The notes beneath the pieces were generated by a model that saw only the letters and a list, made by a program, of their open reading frames with translations, had not been told where the DNA came from and did no database searches. A DNA stretch of 64,000 bases from Strigops habroptila (lineage: Eukaryota; Chordata; Aves; Psittaciformes; Psittacidae), in assembly GCF_004027225.2 (NCBI RefSeq), contig NC_044277.2, positions 28,782,995 to 28,846,994 on the forward strand. Direction: 5' to 3'. Each line of letters opens with the position of its first letter. Within the stretch, counting starts at the first letter, position 1. This document shows positions 13,337 through 26,200 of the stretch, piece by piece. The translations under genes were made by a program, and so were the position numbers.

Positions 13337-14187
13337 GGCGGCAGCCCCTGCTCGGCACCCGCCACCGAAGGCTTTGGCCAGCCCGGGCCGCAGTAACCTC
13401 CCCGCCCGGCCCCGGCCGTGACGGCACTTCCTGGGCCCGCGGGCGGTGGCACCGCACCTGGCGGCGGGGCGGGCCCGGCCCGGCCCCACCCTGAGCTGCC
13501 CGCCCAGGGGCGGCTCCGCAGAGACCAAACTGCCGCTGCCGGCCGCGCTGTGGCGAGCGGCGGGAGAGGCGAGCGAGCTCCGCGGAGCTGCCCGCAGCGG
13601 CCCAGGCGGGGCTGGGCAGTGTGCCCGCGCTCAGCTTGTGCTGCCCCCATCTTCTCTCACTGCCGAGCCGCAGAGAAGAGCACTGTGAGGGGACTGCCGG
13701 GGCAGCGCGGGGCTGGTGACACGGGCGGCGTGGCTGCAGTGACACTGAAGCGGCACTAACCAGTGACAGGAGCGCAGAAAGCCGTGTTCCCCTCGCCGCT
13801 GCCTCTGGACACGGGCCCTGCTCGGGGGCCTGGCGCTACTAAAACACACCAAGTGCTTTTCCTGACGCACGAAGGGCACCGCCGCCGCGGCTCTGGGCGC
13901 ACGGGAAGCCTGAGGTGTCGGTTACGCCGACGCAGGTTCCCGTAAGCCCGGCAAGGTAGCCACTCCCATGACTGACCTGCCAACTCCGCAGCGGAGCGGC
14001 GCGGCCTGCTGGCTGGTCTCAGACACACACCCTCACAGCCCCCCGCAGGCCCCGCCCCGGGGCGGGGAACACATTGCACCGCAGCCTCGGCCCGCCCCGC
14101 AGCACGTTCCGCGGCCCGGCGGCCCCCGCGCGCTCGACCTGGGCAGCGGCCGCGCTCCGCCCTCCCCGGCTTTGGGTTGCGGGGAGC

Positions 14188-14242
14188 ATGGCGGAGCTGG
14201 AAGTGGGGCAGCACTGCGGGGTGGCTGACTGCAGACAGCTTG
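14188..14242 (+). CDS. ZFAND1: ZFAND1 coding exon 1
   Basis: Residues 1-18 plus one base (MAELEVGQHCGVADCRQL). The donor is GTAAGG at 14243. It carries the first two zinc ligands, C10 and C15. Confidence 0.95.
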
Positions 14243-17200
14243 GTAAGGGACGGCGCGGCGGCGCCCGCGGGCGGCCGCTGATGGGCGTGCTGGGCCGCGG
14301 GCGGGCCGCGGGGCGGGGCCCGGGGCAGTGGGGCCGGCAGCGGCGGTGGGGGGGCTGCGAGGTGTCTCTCCGGGGCGTCCTCCGAGCTGCTGCAGCCGTG
14401 CACGACGCATTGCCAGGGTCTGTCGCTTCAGCTGTGTCACTTGGCAGTGAATCCCTGCTTTGCCAGTCCTTGTTACGCTGGTTTTCCGTTCTTTACCCTT
14501 GCTTGCCTTCGCTGATCTCGGGAAATGATGTTAGTGGAAATGTAACCGTTCAGAAGGAGGCAGCAAAAAAGCTCCTAGTGAAAGCTTTGTGATGGGACCA
14601 CTCGGTCTTATAGAGGAAATGGCCAAGATCTTTGGACTTGAGCTTTGCAGTCCAGTTTTATGGTGGTCCATTAAGACCAAATCTGAAGGATGGAGAACTG
14701 GAGTAATGGCCTGGAGGTGGGCATTTGCTGCCATTGGCAGTGTGATTTTATCTGTAGGAATTGGTGGGGGATGTGTGCAGAGACTTAAGAACTATGTGCA
14801 GTTTAAATTACACAAGGACAGTGTGTATGATATGAAGGACAGAGAGGAAGGAGCAGGATCATCAGGACTGTCAAATGGAGGAGATTTTAGGCTTTTTGGA
14901 AGGGGTAGCATCTCCTCCAGTTGGCAACCCACCAAATAAAAATGTAAACTGTCCACCACTCCAGCAGTCAGTAAATAGTATTCTGAGTGGTCTCGCAATA
15001 AATAAAAGTTTTGGCATAACTGGTAAGTTTGATGGCTAGCCACGTGTTATAGTTTCAAAGTTTGATACCGAAAAAAACCCAAATTTTTAAAACATAATTC
15101 CAGCTTCTGGAATATATCATTTACTTACTCATATGGTTTTCAGTAATACTAACTAGGGGAGTTAACAGTGTAACTGTGTTACAAAAGCCACTTCTAGGTA
15201 CTGTGTAGATGCAGTTGCTAAGTGTCCTTGTAAAGATACCTACTCCATGATACAGGTAAGCAAAAGTTAATAATGTAAAAATTAAGCTAGAACGTATTAC
15301 CAAATCAATTACCTAATTGCCTAAGTGAAAAACAAATCTCTCCGTTTCAGATTTTCTCCCCTTTGTATGTGATGGCTGCTCAGGTGTCTTTTGGTAAGTT
15401 CATAGAGTTGTAGAGTATCTCAAATTGGAAGGAACCCCAAAGGATCATTGAGTCCAACTCCCTCCTCCTCACAATACTACCTAAAACTAAACCATATGAC
15501 TAAGAGCATTATCCAGACATTCCTCCTATTCTGACAGGCTCAGTGCTGTGACCACTTCCCTGGGAAGTGTGTTCTGAGAGGGAAGTTCCCTCTCAGTGAA
15601 GAACCCTTTGCTAATGTCCAATCTGAACTTTCCCTGGCACAGTTTCATTCTATTTCCTCGTGTCCTATTGCTGGTCACCCAGGAGAGGAGATCAGCACCT
15701 CCCCTTCCACTGCCCCCCTTGGGGAAGTTGTAGACTGCAATGAGGTAACTCCTCAGCCTTCTCTTCTCCAAGCTGAACAACCCAGGTGACCTCAGCCACT
15801 CCTCATACATCTTGCCCTCAAGGCCTTTCACCATCTTAGTCACCAACCTTGGGACATCTTGTAATGCTTTCATGTCCTTATATTGAGGCACCCAAAACTG
15901 CACACAGTACTGGAGGTGAGGCTGCACTAGTGTCGTGTAGATGGGGACAATTGCCTCCGTCGATTGTCTAGCTATGTTGTGTTTGATGCACTCCAGGGCA
16001 CAGTTGGCCCTTTTGGCTGCCATGGCACACTGCTGACTCATATTCAACGTGCCATGAACCCAGACCTCCAGATGTGCTTTCCATCCTCTTGTCCCCCAGT
16101 TTGTGTGTATAACCAGGATTACCTCATACCAGGTGGAGAATCTGGCACTTGTTAAATTTCATATGGTTGGTGACTGGTCAGCTCTCTAGTCTATCCAGAT
16201 GTTTCTGTAATGCTTCTCTACCCATGAGGGAATTGACAGCTCCTCCTAGTTTAGTATCATCAACAAACTGACTTAATGTGCATTTGATTCCTGTGACCAG
16301 ATCATTTATGGAAACATTAAAGAGCACTGGCCCTAAAATTGAGCCCTGGAGAACCCCAGTGGTGACTGGCCACCAGCCTGATGTAACCGCATTTACTGTA
16401 ACTCTTTAAGCCTGACCTGATCACCCATTGCTCAGCCATCATACTATGGACTTCTCTATCTGTATGCTGGACATTTTGACCAGAAGGATACTGTGAGAGA
16501 CAGTTTGCTAAAATCCAAACCCACTCACCACATCTACTGGCTTCCCTAGGTCAATTAGGCAGGTGACCTTGGCATAAAAGGAAGTTGAGTTGATTTTCTT
16601 ATAAGATCTCAGTGTGGCAGTTACGCAGACCTAAGTGTTATATAAAACATTCTGTGACTCAGTTCAGATACATTTAATTAAAAGTAGTTGTTTCATTGAA
16701 GTTGCCACTTTCTTCCCAAACTGCTGTTACAGAGCTTTGAAACCACTGGGATGATCTTTAGGATACAGGTAGATTATTTTGGAAGGCATCTAATTTAGGC
16801 CCTGTTTTGTACTGACTTTTTTTGGTGAGGGGAGCGGGGTATTTATCCTTATAGGAAAAAAAAAAAAAAAGAAGTTTCTTCCAAGGTTCAAATCAGGGCT
16901 TGCACTTTGATTTGCACTTCGGATTAGTAGAGGCCAGCTGAGATCAAGTCACATAGAGCTCAGGCAGATTTCCCTTTTAACATTAGAAGCCTTCAAGGGA
17001 TTTCTGTTGCTGTGGGAGGTGATTCAAAGCCCATTAAAACAGACGAAATACAGTTGCTTTGAGCTGAATTCTTAAGCATGCTGGTGCCCTATTCTCTTGA
17101 AATGGTTTGATATCTTGGGGCATAAGTTCCAAGAGCTAAATGTTTTACGTAGGAAGAATATGATCAGTCCATTCAAGATATAAATGCATAGGTTAAAACA

Positions 17201-20200
17201 AATTTTGGAGAAGATTCATTATTTAACTGAAGCGTTGCCATGATAAAACTTGTCAGATCATTCTTTAAACACTTGAATGTTTTCACACGCAGTTTTCTTT
17301 TACTGAAATGTAGATAACACTGTAATATTTTCTTCTTTTGCCACAAAGCCTTCAGCACAGGAGCCGGGATGCTCACGGGTGTTCTGAGGTAATCTAATAA
17401 TATATTACTACCTTAAAATGAAAATTCTGTGTAACTTAACTATTTTCAGATTATATGTATACATATAGTGTGTAAGTATGAACTATTTAATGTCTCATTG
17501 AGAATGTGACAAGCTTAAAAAAAAATGAATCTACTCTTTTTCTGCCTGTCAGAAGTAAATTGAGTTTGATTAGGATGATGGTTCTTTTTCTAACTCCGAG
17601 CTAAACTTAACGAGGGCAAAAGTAGGAGAAAATTGTTGGACTAGTTTTGCCCACAGAATGGAGAGCTAGCATGGTTCTTTTGGAAAGCTGGGATGGTGAC
17701 TTTTATCTGTAATATCTGTTTATTTACACAAAATATTTTGTATTAATACCTAGGTGAATATAAGAAACAATTCTGTGAAACCAGATCAGCACAGATCTTA
17801 CCCATGCTCATACAAGGACTGTAACGGAAAGGAGCTTTTGCCAGTTTTATGTCCTTACTGTGAGAAACATTTTTGTCTAAGGTGAGCAGAACAGTGTTTA
17901 AAAATCAATACTCATTCATTAGTGTATGAAAAAGGTACTAAAAGTTTTGCACTGTTGTTTACAGACACCGGCATCAGTCAGACCATGAATGTGAGAAACT
18001 GGACACACCAAAACCTCGAATGGCTGCCACCCAGCAGCTAGTTAAAAATATTATAGGCAAGTACAGTGGGTTATATATTCAACAGTTTTCTTCAGAAGGT
18101 TATTTGAGCTTGTGGCCTCCTCTGAGGGTTAAGATTTGACCAAATAAGAAGAAAGGATGGGGGTTCCCTGTTAAATAGCCCTAAATTCACGTCACTATGT
18201 AATACTGTTCATCTAAACGGAGGCAACAGTACCATATGTCTATAAAGAGAATTTTTAAAGATTAAATAAGGCTCAGATTTCTTTCAGAATTACTCCTATA
18301 CAAAGACAGGCTAAGAAAATTGGGGCTGTTCAGCCTGGAGAAGAGAAAGCTGCATAGAGACCTCATAGGAACCTTCCAATATCTAAAGGTGGCCTACAAG
18401 AATGCCGGAGAGGGGCTCTTCATCAGGGACTGTAGCGGTAGGACAGTGTGTAATGGGTTCAAACTTAAACAGGGGAGATTTAGGTTAGCTAGAAGGAAGA
18501 AATTCTTTATTGTGAGAGTGGTGAGGCACTGAAACAGGTTGCCCTGTTCCAGTTGTGAACACTCCATCCTTGGCAGTGTTCAAGGCCAGGCTGGACGGGC
18601 CTTTGAGCAACCTGGTGTAGTGGAAGGTGTCCCTGCTCATGGCAGGGGGTTTGGAACTAGAGGATCTTAAGGTCTTTTCCAGCCCTAACCATTCTACGAT
18701 TGTCTTGTTCTCATTCAGGATACCTGATATCATGACATTGGGAGGATATGAAAAGGATGAGAACCTTGGAGATGTAATGAGGCCAGATAGGCTAATTCCA
18801 AGATATATTCCAGAGATGGTATGAGTCATCGTATTAACAGTAGTAATATTGTTCTCAGATTCTAAAAAAAGTGAGGAAGCAAAAAGGAAAAAATGCAGAG
18901 GACCGAAAAATAGCGCGACAGCAGCAAAAGTGGCATTAATGAAGCTGAAAATGCATGCGTGTGGGGACAAGTCCTTGCCTCAGGTCAGTGATGTTTGGTT
19001 TTAGTAGTGGCATTCTCAAAGGAAATGGAGAGTTTTCTAAATATCTTCATGTAGTTCTCTCAGTTTGGTTTTGGATTTAATTCTTCAAGACCACAATCAT
19101 TTCTATGTATGTTTCAGCCTGGTACCCAAAATCAATCTTACTACTCTTATCTCTGTTACAACGTGTCTCTGTGGAATTTGGAGCAGTCGGGTCAAATTCC
19201 TTTATTTTATAGGAGAAATGTATTTGCCGGCCACACAGCTGTCACCCAACACTACAAAGACAGACAAGTTCATCAGTGTTGCGAGATCTTTACTTGGGGA
19301 TTCCTGGCAGAATGATGGCACTAACTTGTAGTTACAATTAAAGCTATTTATTTTAACAGAATTTGATGATCAGAGTAGCACAGAATTTTTATAATCACAA
19401 TCGGTGTAGCACAGAATTTTATAGCACAGCTTAGCTTATTGTTCCTAATCACCTGGACCCTCTGCAGATCAAGTCAAGTGTTACTACTTGGCTTTCAGTA
19501 TCAATATCACAGTTATCATCTCAACTCAAAACATGTACAAGATTACAAGTCACTGACTTGGTCCTTGGAGGAAGCAGATGACAGTGGAGGCATCCCTGGC
19601 CACTCAGGGATCACAGGCTGTCGTGGTTTGAGCCCAGCCGGTAACTCAGAACCACACAGCCGCTCGCTCACTCCCCCCCTTCCTCCCCCCGCTCCCGGAG
19701 GGATGGGAAGGAGAATCGGAAGAATGTAACTCCCACGGGTTGAGATAAGAGCAGTCCCGCAACTAAGGTGTAATAGAAAACCACTACTGCTACCACCAAT
19801 GATAATAATGATTAGTGAAATAACAAGGGGAGAGGATACAATTGCTCACCACCCGCCGACCAATACCCAGCCCGACCCGAGCAGTGATCTGGGCCTTCCG
19901 GGTAACTCCCCTCAGTTTGTATACTGGGCATGACGTGCTGTGGTATGGAATACCCCTTTGGCTAGTTTGGGTCAGGTGTCCTGTCTCTGCTTCCTCCCGG
20001 CTTCCCCTCCTCCCTGGCAAAGCATGAGACTGAGAAAGTCCTTGGTCGGAATAAACATTACTTAGCAACAACTAAAAACATCAGTGTTATCAGCGTTGTT
20101 CCCAGGCTGAAAGTTAAAAAACACAGCACTGCACCAGCTACTAAGAAGGAGAAAAATGACTGACTATAGCTGAACCCAGGACACAGGCTTTGCTGTCCAG

Positions 20201-23200
20201 CAGCAGTTCTGGTCCAAGTCCCACTTAGGGCTTGTAACTGCTTCATTTTATGGACAGTGCTCTGTGTGCTGCTGCACTTCCCTGTTCTGTGACAGGCTCA
20301 TCACCTCTGGCTTGGCTGGGTGCCTGAGACCTTCAAGGCCAGTAAGGAGGGGAGTAGTCATCCTGGTGCCCAGGGACCTTGAGGCTGAGAGAGGGGGAGA
20401 AGAAGTCTGCCTGGTTTGCAGGACCTTCGAGGCTATCAGGAGAGAGGGAGAGGGATTGATACACGACCAATCTGGTCACAGAGAATGTCTGTTTGCCATG
20501 TAAAATGGCATTAGTTACACCAGTGTTATTACCAGAGGTCCAGAGAAGGGGGTACTGATCACAGGCTGTGCCTTGACACTTTCATGAACAGGGAAGGATG
20601 CCAGGGGTGGTGGTACCATCACCTCTTGCCCACAGCCTATAGCATAGTAACAGGTTCATAGAGGGGATTCCACGGCGGCAGTGGGCCATGTATTATCCAA
20701 AGGTTGTTCATCCGAGTGGGATAGTGGAGTATAAGACACTGATTTTTAACAATTGATATGCACAGAGATTTAAAGTAAGATACAGCACAAAATAACATAA
20801 TTCCAGCAGCTATAATTAGAGTTACTATTAACAGAACACAGCAGGCCCATGTTCTGAAGTCAGGTAGCCGGGACCGCAGTGAAACCGGTCAGCGGGTAGA
20901 CCTTCTGAGAATAGTTGCTCTTGAGCTATCTGGTGAAAAGTACAAATTTGTCATTGAATGATGTTTATATCATATTCAATTTGTTTAGATTTGTTAGTAT
21001 AAAAACAAGTGGTGTTTAGCAGTATATATATGCTTCCTTGTGACGCTGAAAGATAAGCTAAAGCCCAACAATTTTGAATAGCTTATTGTGAAAGAAAACT
21101 AATTTCTGATTGCCAACATTTTTTAAAGAATCTACAGTAGCATTTTGGACATTTTCAAGCATGGCAGAAATATTTACAGTAGCTCTTTCTGGATCATCAA
21201 TTCTTAAACTTGGAAATAATGCATGCATAAATTGATGGAATTTCATCGTTCCTTTTACCAAGGGATTGATCACAACATGCTTATAGCATACAGGGTAATG
21301 GTTGTGTAATTTTATTGAAATGCATGAGGAACAAGACATGGTACAAATACCCGTCCATTGTCGTGACAGACTTTTATAAGCATTTGTGCTACAGAGCCAG
21401 AACCATCCCGATGTTGGAATGGTGGGCCACTGATTTGGTACCGTAAAATTTCTAGGGAAACATTCCTTACACCATTGATGAGCCTCTTTTTCATTGTTAG
21501 GATGATCAAATTTAAGCAGGCAAGTGTGGCTCCCCAAATGGTGTGAAAAGCGTTGGTGTATATACAGCCAGACATGTTATTCCAATTACAGATCATCCAT
21601 TTGTTGTTAGTTCTTAACTAACCCATCCTCTGTAGAACTTAGTATTAAAACCAGTGAGATTGTAGTAGCTTTGCTAAAATGTGCCATTAAACAGTTCATG
21701 TGAGATTCCAGAGTGACAAAATATTTAAAATGGTATTATTTGTAATCACTGATTTATTTTTACAGATCCACGTGGCTCTTAAATTGGATTAATTACAGAC
21801 TCTGGTTCAATAATAGCGTATCAGCTGAAACCGAGTTTGTGTCTGATTGTAGAGCAGAATATAATCGCAATTGTTGTTTTTCCCACCCAGGCTGAATTTG
21901 TTTGTTGGGGCATTGGAGTGTACCATGGGGCCTTAGCATAAGAATGTGCCTTGTAAGGTTGAGTTTGGTAATTTGGACAGTCAGGAGTGAGTATGCCAAT
22001 TTAGGCTGGTACCAAGATATTTTCAGGAACAGATTCGGCTAAGCACCCAGAATTAGCATCTGAAGATTGAGGGTGGTATAAACAATACCCACAGTTTGAT
22101 TCATTACCCAGTTGAGAAATTATGTTTGTGAACTGAATAACATGATTATCATCCCATTCTTGAAATAGTGAGAAAGAGGGTACAAATAAGGGTAAGTACA
22201 ATACAGTGGGTGTTGTGATCATCTTTTTACAGCTGAGGTTTCCATGAAGGTAAAATGCTGATTCCTTGGGTGCAGTCCAGGTTTGTTCAGGCCAAAGAAT
22301 CTGTCCAAGTACTGTTCATTACCTGAAGCGAAAAGAAATACTCATTCTTGGGCATTATCCAAGCCTCAGTGAAAGTTAAAGAGAGTCCCCATTTAGAATC
22401 AGTTTCCATACGCCCTTTTCTTAGGGCATATGTGACAGATATTTTAACCATCAAAGGGTAGTTAATAAGAACAGCGTCACCCTGAGAAAAATGATGGGCT
22501 GACAGTGGGGGTTTTAGATGTTTTATGGGTTGGAGAGCAGGAAAATGAGCCTGTTCCACCAGGGATCCAGTCTGCTAGTTATTTAGGCATCAAACAGCTT
22601 TAGGTAGGGCTTTACCTCAGCTTCCTGTATTTAAACTTTATTCTAGAGCTCATTTTAGTGGACCATTCCACTTCTTAACTGTGCCATTACTTTGGGGTCT
22701 GTGGGACCCTGGAACACCCAGGCAACTCCACAGTGCTCACACCATTCCTGGATTTATTTTTAAATGAGTGCCATTGCCAGACTGCACAGCAGAGGGCATG
22801 GGAGGGCATTTCCCTAAGCCTGTTATTATTTCAGCTCCAGTAAGGAGGTAACGCCGCCACTCTGGTGTTCAAGGGAGAGGTCTGGCAAAATCTATTTGCC
22901 AGGTGGACCAGGGGACTTACTTTCTATCCCCTATCCATTTGGATCCCAAAAAGGTGACTCCTGGCTGGAGCCTTGGCATTGTTTTTTCATCAATTGTTTC
23001 AATAGCCCAGTTACTGTTGCCCTGTATCCAGCTCACAGAATATCCATACCAAATCTATTTAGGTTTCCTAGTTGCATTTGCTGTTTTCAGGGCATTTTCA
23101 TGATATTTTCTTGGTTTTTTTCTATAACTTGTGGCACTCTTTTTCAAGATACACTGTTTTTCCAGACTCACTATCAGTCTTTAATTTGGTTATACCAATT

Positions 23201-26200
23201 CTAAATCCTTTGCTGACAATTCACCTTTATACTTTATATTTCTTCCTTCAACCTGTCAGTATGTCTGTTCTCAATTTTCCATACTGCAGCTAATAGCCAG
23301 CGCATTCCTTCCATCTGTCCTTCTTAACTTTACACATATATTTACATTCTTTAAAACTCATTCCGTATGGCTTTTGGATCATGGCTTATTGGCTGTAGCC
23401 ACTTCTTGGGATTTTCCCATGTATTTTTGGTAAACCTCTTTCTCCAGGAGTCCCATTTACTGGGGAAATCAGGAATCACTCTGACCCAAGGGTTCTGCCA
23501 ACTACACCAATTTATTCTGTCACCCAACAATGTGGGGACAGACATTTCTTTTGGGGATCCCTGGCAGAATGACGACAGCACTGAGTTGTTACGCTCAAAG
23601 CTATATTATTTTAACAGAATTTGATGATCAAAGTAGCACAGGATTTTTATAATCACAATCAGTGTGGCACAGTTTTATAAGAAGCGTAGCACCGAATTTT
23701 ATAGCACAGCTTAGCTTATTGTTCCTAATCACCTGGACCCTCTGCAGATCATGTCAAGTGTTACTACTTGGCTTTCAGTATCAATATCGCAGTCATCACC
23801 TTGACTCGAAACATGTAAAAGAATACAAGTCACTCACTCAGTCCTTGGAGGAAGCAGATGACACTGGAAGTGTCTGTGGCCACTGAGGGATCACAGGCTT
23901 TGCTGTCCAGCAGCAGTTCTGGTCCAAGTCCCACTTAGGGCTTGTAACTGCTTCATTTTATGGACAGTGCTCTGTGTGCTGCTGCACTTCCCTGTTCTGT
24001 GACAGGCTCATCACCTCTGGCTTGGCTGGGTGCCTGAGACCTTCAAGGCCAGTAAGGAGGGGAGTAGTCGTCCTGGTGCCCAGGAACCTTGAGGCTGATA
24101 GGGAAGGGGAGAAGTCTGCCTGGTTTGCAGGACCTTCAAGGCTATCAGGAGAGGGAGAGGGACTGATACATGGCCAGTTTGGTCACAGAGAATGTCTGTT
24201 TGCCATATAAAATGGCATTAGTTATGCCAACCTTATTACCAGGGGGTACCAGTCACACGTGGCAAACCCATCTTAAGGGATGCTTTTCATGCTGAGTAAT
24301 GAGAGGCTTCTGACGCAGATAGGACATAGCTTGCACAACTCTATACCAGTCAGATTGAACCTGTCTCATACAAAACTTAGCTTTTGTTCTGCAAAGCTCC
24401 ATTTTTATTTCTGCTACTTAGATATAATAAACATATATTGCATTGCTGGATTGAGATATGAAGGGCCTGAGGTCAGTTGTTCCTGCCTTTGGGTTAGAAT
24501 AGGGTTTCGACAGTTGCTTTCAGCCTTTCATTTCTTTGATTTTCAAAGTTATTTCACAGATTGCTTTATTTTTTTTCACTACCATGGCCAGTCAAACCTG
24601 GTGTTCAAGTCTTTTCCACATATTAGGATTATGTTGGGTTTAGAAACTCCTTGATTCTTTCATCTAGGGTTTCACTTTAGATCTGTACTTACACATCCTC
24701 TTAAAAGAACTGTATTTAAATTGTTTTTCACCATATTGTTAAGTTGCAGCACATCACGTTCAGGCCTGTTATATTGATTTATAATACTGAGAACATTCTA
24801 TGCAATAGTGATGGTCTTATTGTTAGGTCTTATCTTACTAAAGTGCATTTAATTACTGTTTTTAAAGTAACTACAGCTTTTCCATTACTGAGTCCTTTTA
24901 TGAATTTCTTTTTTTATACTTTGTTATGCTTAGAAAACTCTGCTTACGCAGAAGTGGTAATACAAAGATCTCCTTGTAGCATTCATCAGATAGCACCACT
25001 GTATTAAATATGTGCTGGAGGGAAAGTGATTAATTTCAAATATTGTGGAACATAATTTAAAAAATCCACCCTTAATGTGTATAAGAAACTTTTAAAAGTT
25101 ACTTTCTAATTCCAAAGCTAGTAAGCTCTAAAAAGTGTAGCAGAAATTACTGTATGCTAATTTCGCTTACTGTTCATTTTCTCATGTGGATATTAATTGT
25201 TTAATCATCCAGAATAGTGATAATTCTCACTGATAAATTAAGCCTATTAATCTCCAGCACCTCCATTTAAATGGCTTCATAGACTCCCCCTAGCTGCCTT
25301 CTGCCTACCTCGTTCTAGTTCGATGAGACTTTTTTGAATATGAATTTTCTGGAATGCCTCTTAAGCACATCAGTTCTTGCATCATTGTTATAAAGAAGAT
25401 TGACACATTTTCTTGGAGGTGCACAGCAAAAGGACAGGGGGCAATGGGCACAAGCTGCAACATGGGAAATTCCAATTAGCTAACAGGAAGAAAAATCACC
25501 GTGAGGGTGGTCAGACTTTGGAACAAGCTCCTCTGCTGAAAATTTGTGGAATATACATCTTTGGGATGTTACAAATTTTTTTGAATCTGACTTGGAGCAA
25601 ACTGATCTACATTTATAGTTAGGTCCACTTTCAAGTTCCCCCTGCTTTGAGTATGGTTTTGGACCACGTGACACGAGAGGTCCTCCTTCCTGACCTTTCT
25701 TATTCTATGATCAGGAAAATCAGGCTATCTTAGAAATACCTTTCCCCTGGTTTCTTTATTTAGATTAGCTTTCTGCAGATGATTGCTTCTTTTAGTGTCA
25801 GACCTGATACAAGTTACAGACCTGACCAGCTCCAAACAGGAGGGCCATGCTGCAAAGTAACGCTAGTTATTGTGTCCCTGACTGACTGGTATTTTCTTGG
25901 ATATGGCACGGAAATTCCAGGAGGTATGTCCCATAGGTAGGGATGCAACAGTAGAATGACCTGGTTTGTGAATTAAGTTCCAGTGAACTGGAGGAGCCAC
26001 TGTAGGAAGTGTGGGGCACTGATGTGTGCCCCACAGCCCCACAGCAGTTGAGTGATGTTGGCATGTGTCCATAATAGAATGGCCATTGTGTTAGCTGTTT
26101 TACAAGTTGTCATTTACATTTTAGCAAGATACAGGTCCTGCTTCCATTGCCCCTTTGTAATATTCCTGGATGTTAAAGATTTTCTTGTGTTTGGAAAGCA

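Larger units (their letters stand above)
12930..14400. promoter_or_regulatory. CpG island and head-to-head promoter of CHMP4C and ZFAND1
   Basis: The stretch is strikingly GC- and CpG-rich compared with the AT-rich flanks. The two start codons point away from each other and are 851 bp apart (13336 minus, 14188 plus). No clear TATA box is visible, as usual for housekeeping CpG promoters. Both transcription starts should lie between about 13340 and 14187, but exact starts cannot be read. Long open frames on both strands here are products of GC richness. Confidence 0.85.
19240..24257 (-). mobile_element. Endogenous retrovirus, antisense in ZFAND1 intron 6, internally deleted
   Basis: Two similar ~740-bp LTRs (23518-24257 as the 5' LTR, 19240-20563 as the 3' LTR with an insertion) flank about 2.95 kb. 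Each LTR has inverted ends, TGTCAC on the plus strand and TGTGAC/T on the minus. Read on the minus strand, the inside shows a leader, an integrase-end relic near 22920-22640, and a broken env from about 22560 to 20637. Gag, protease and most of pol are missing. The env looks gammaretrovirus-like. No matching target-site duplication is visible at the outer edges. Many stops and frame changes make it a fossil. Confidence 0.85.

Noticed and set aside
12803..14403. Long open frames on both strands (for example 12803-13396 plus, 13756-14403 minus, 14074-14592 plus)
   Set aside because: They lie in the CpG island, where stop codons are rare. They are rich in Pro, Arg, Ala and Gly and lack domain features, and some overlap CHMP4C exon 1 or ZFAND1 exon 1 in another frame.
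15526..16047. 173-codon minus-strand frame as a possible gene
   Set aside because: It is the tail of CR1 ORF2 (reverse-transcriptase end) inside a truncated LINE.
16885..16894. GGTTCAAATC, like a tRNA B box
   Set aside because: No A box or cloverleaf can be made upstream; an A run occupies that place.
19240..19345. Provirus leader repeated outside the 3' LTR, suggesting a tandem provirus
   Set aside because: The similarity starts exactly at TGTCACCC in both copies and ends at GTCACA, so these bases belong to a ~740-bp LTR and not to a repeated leader.
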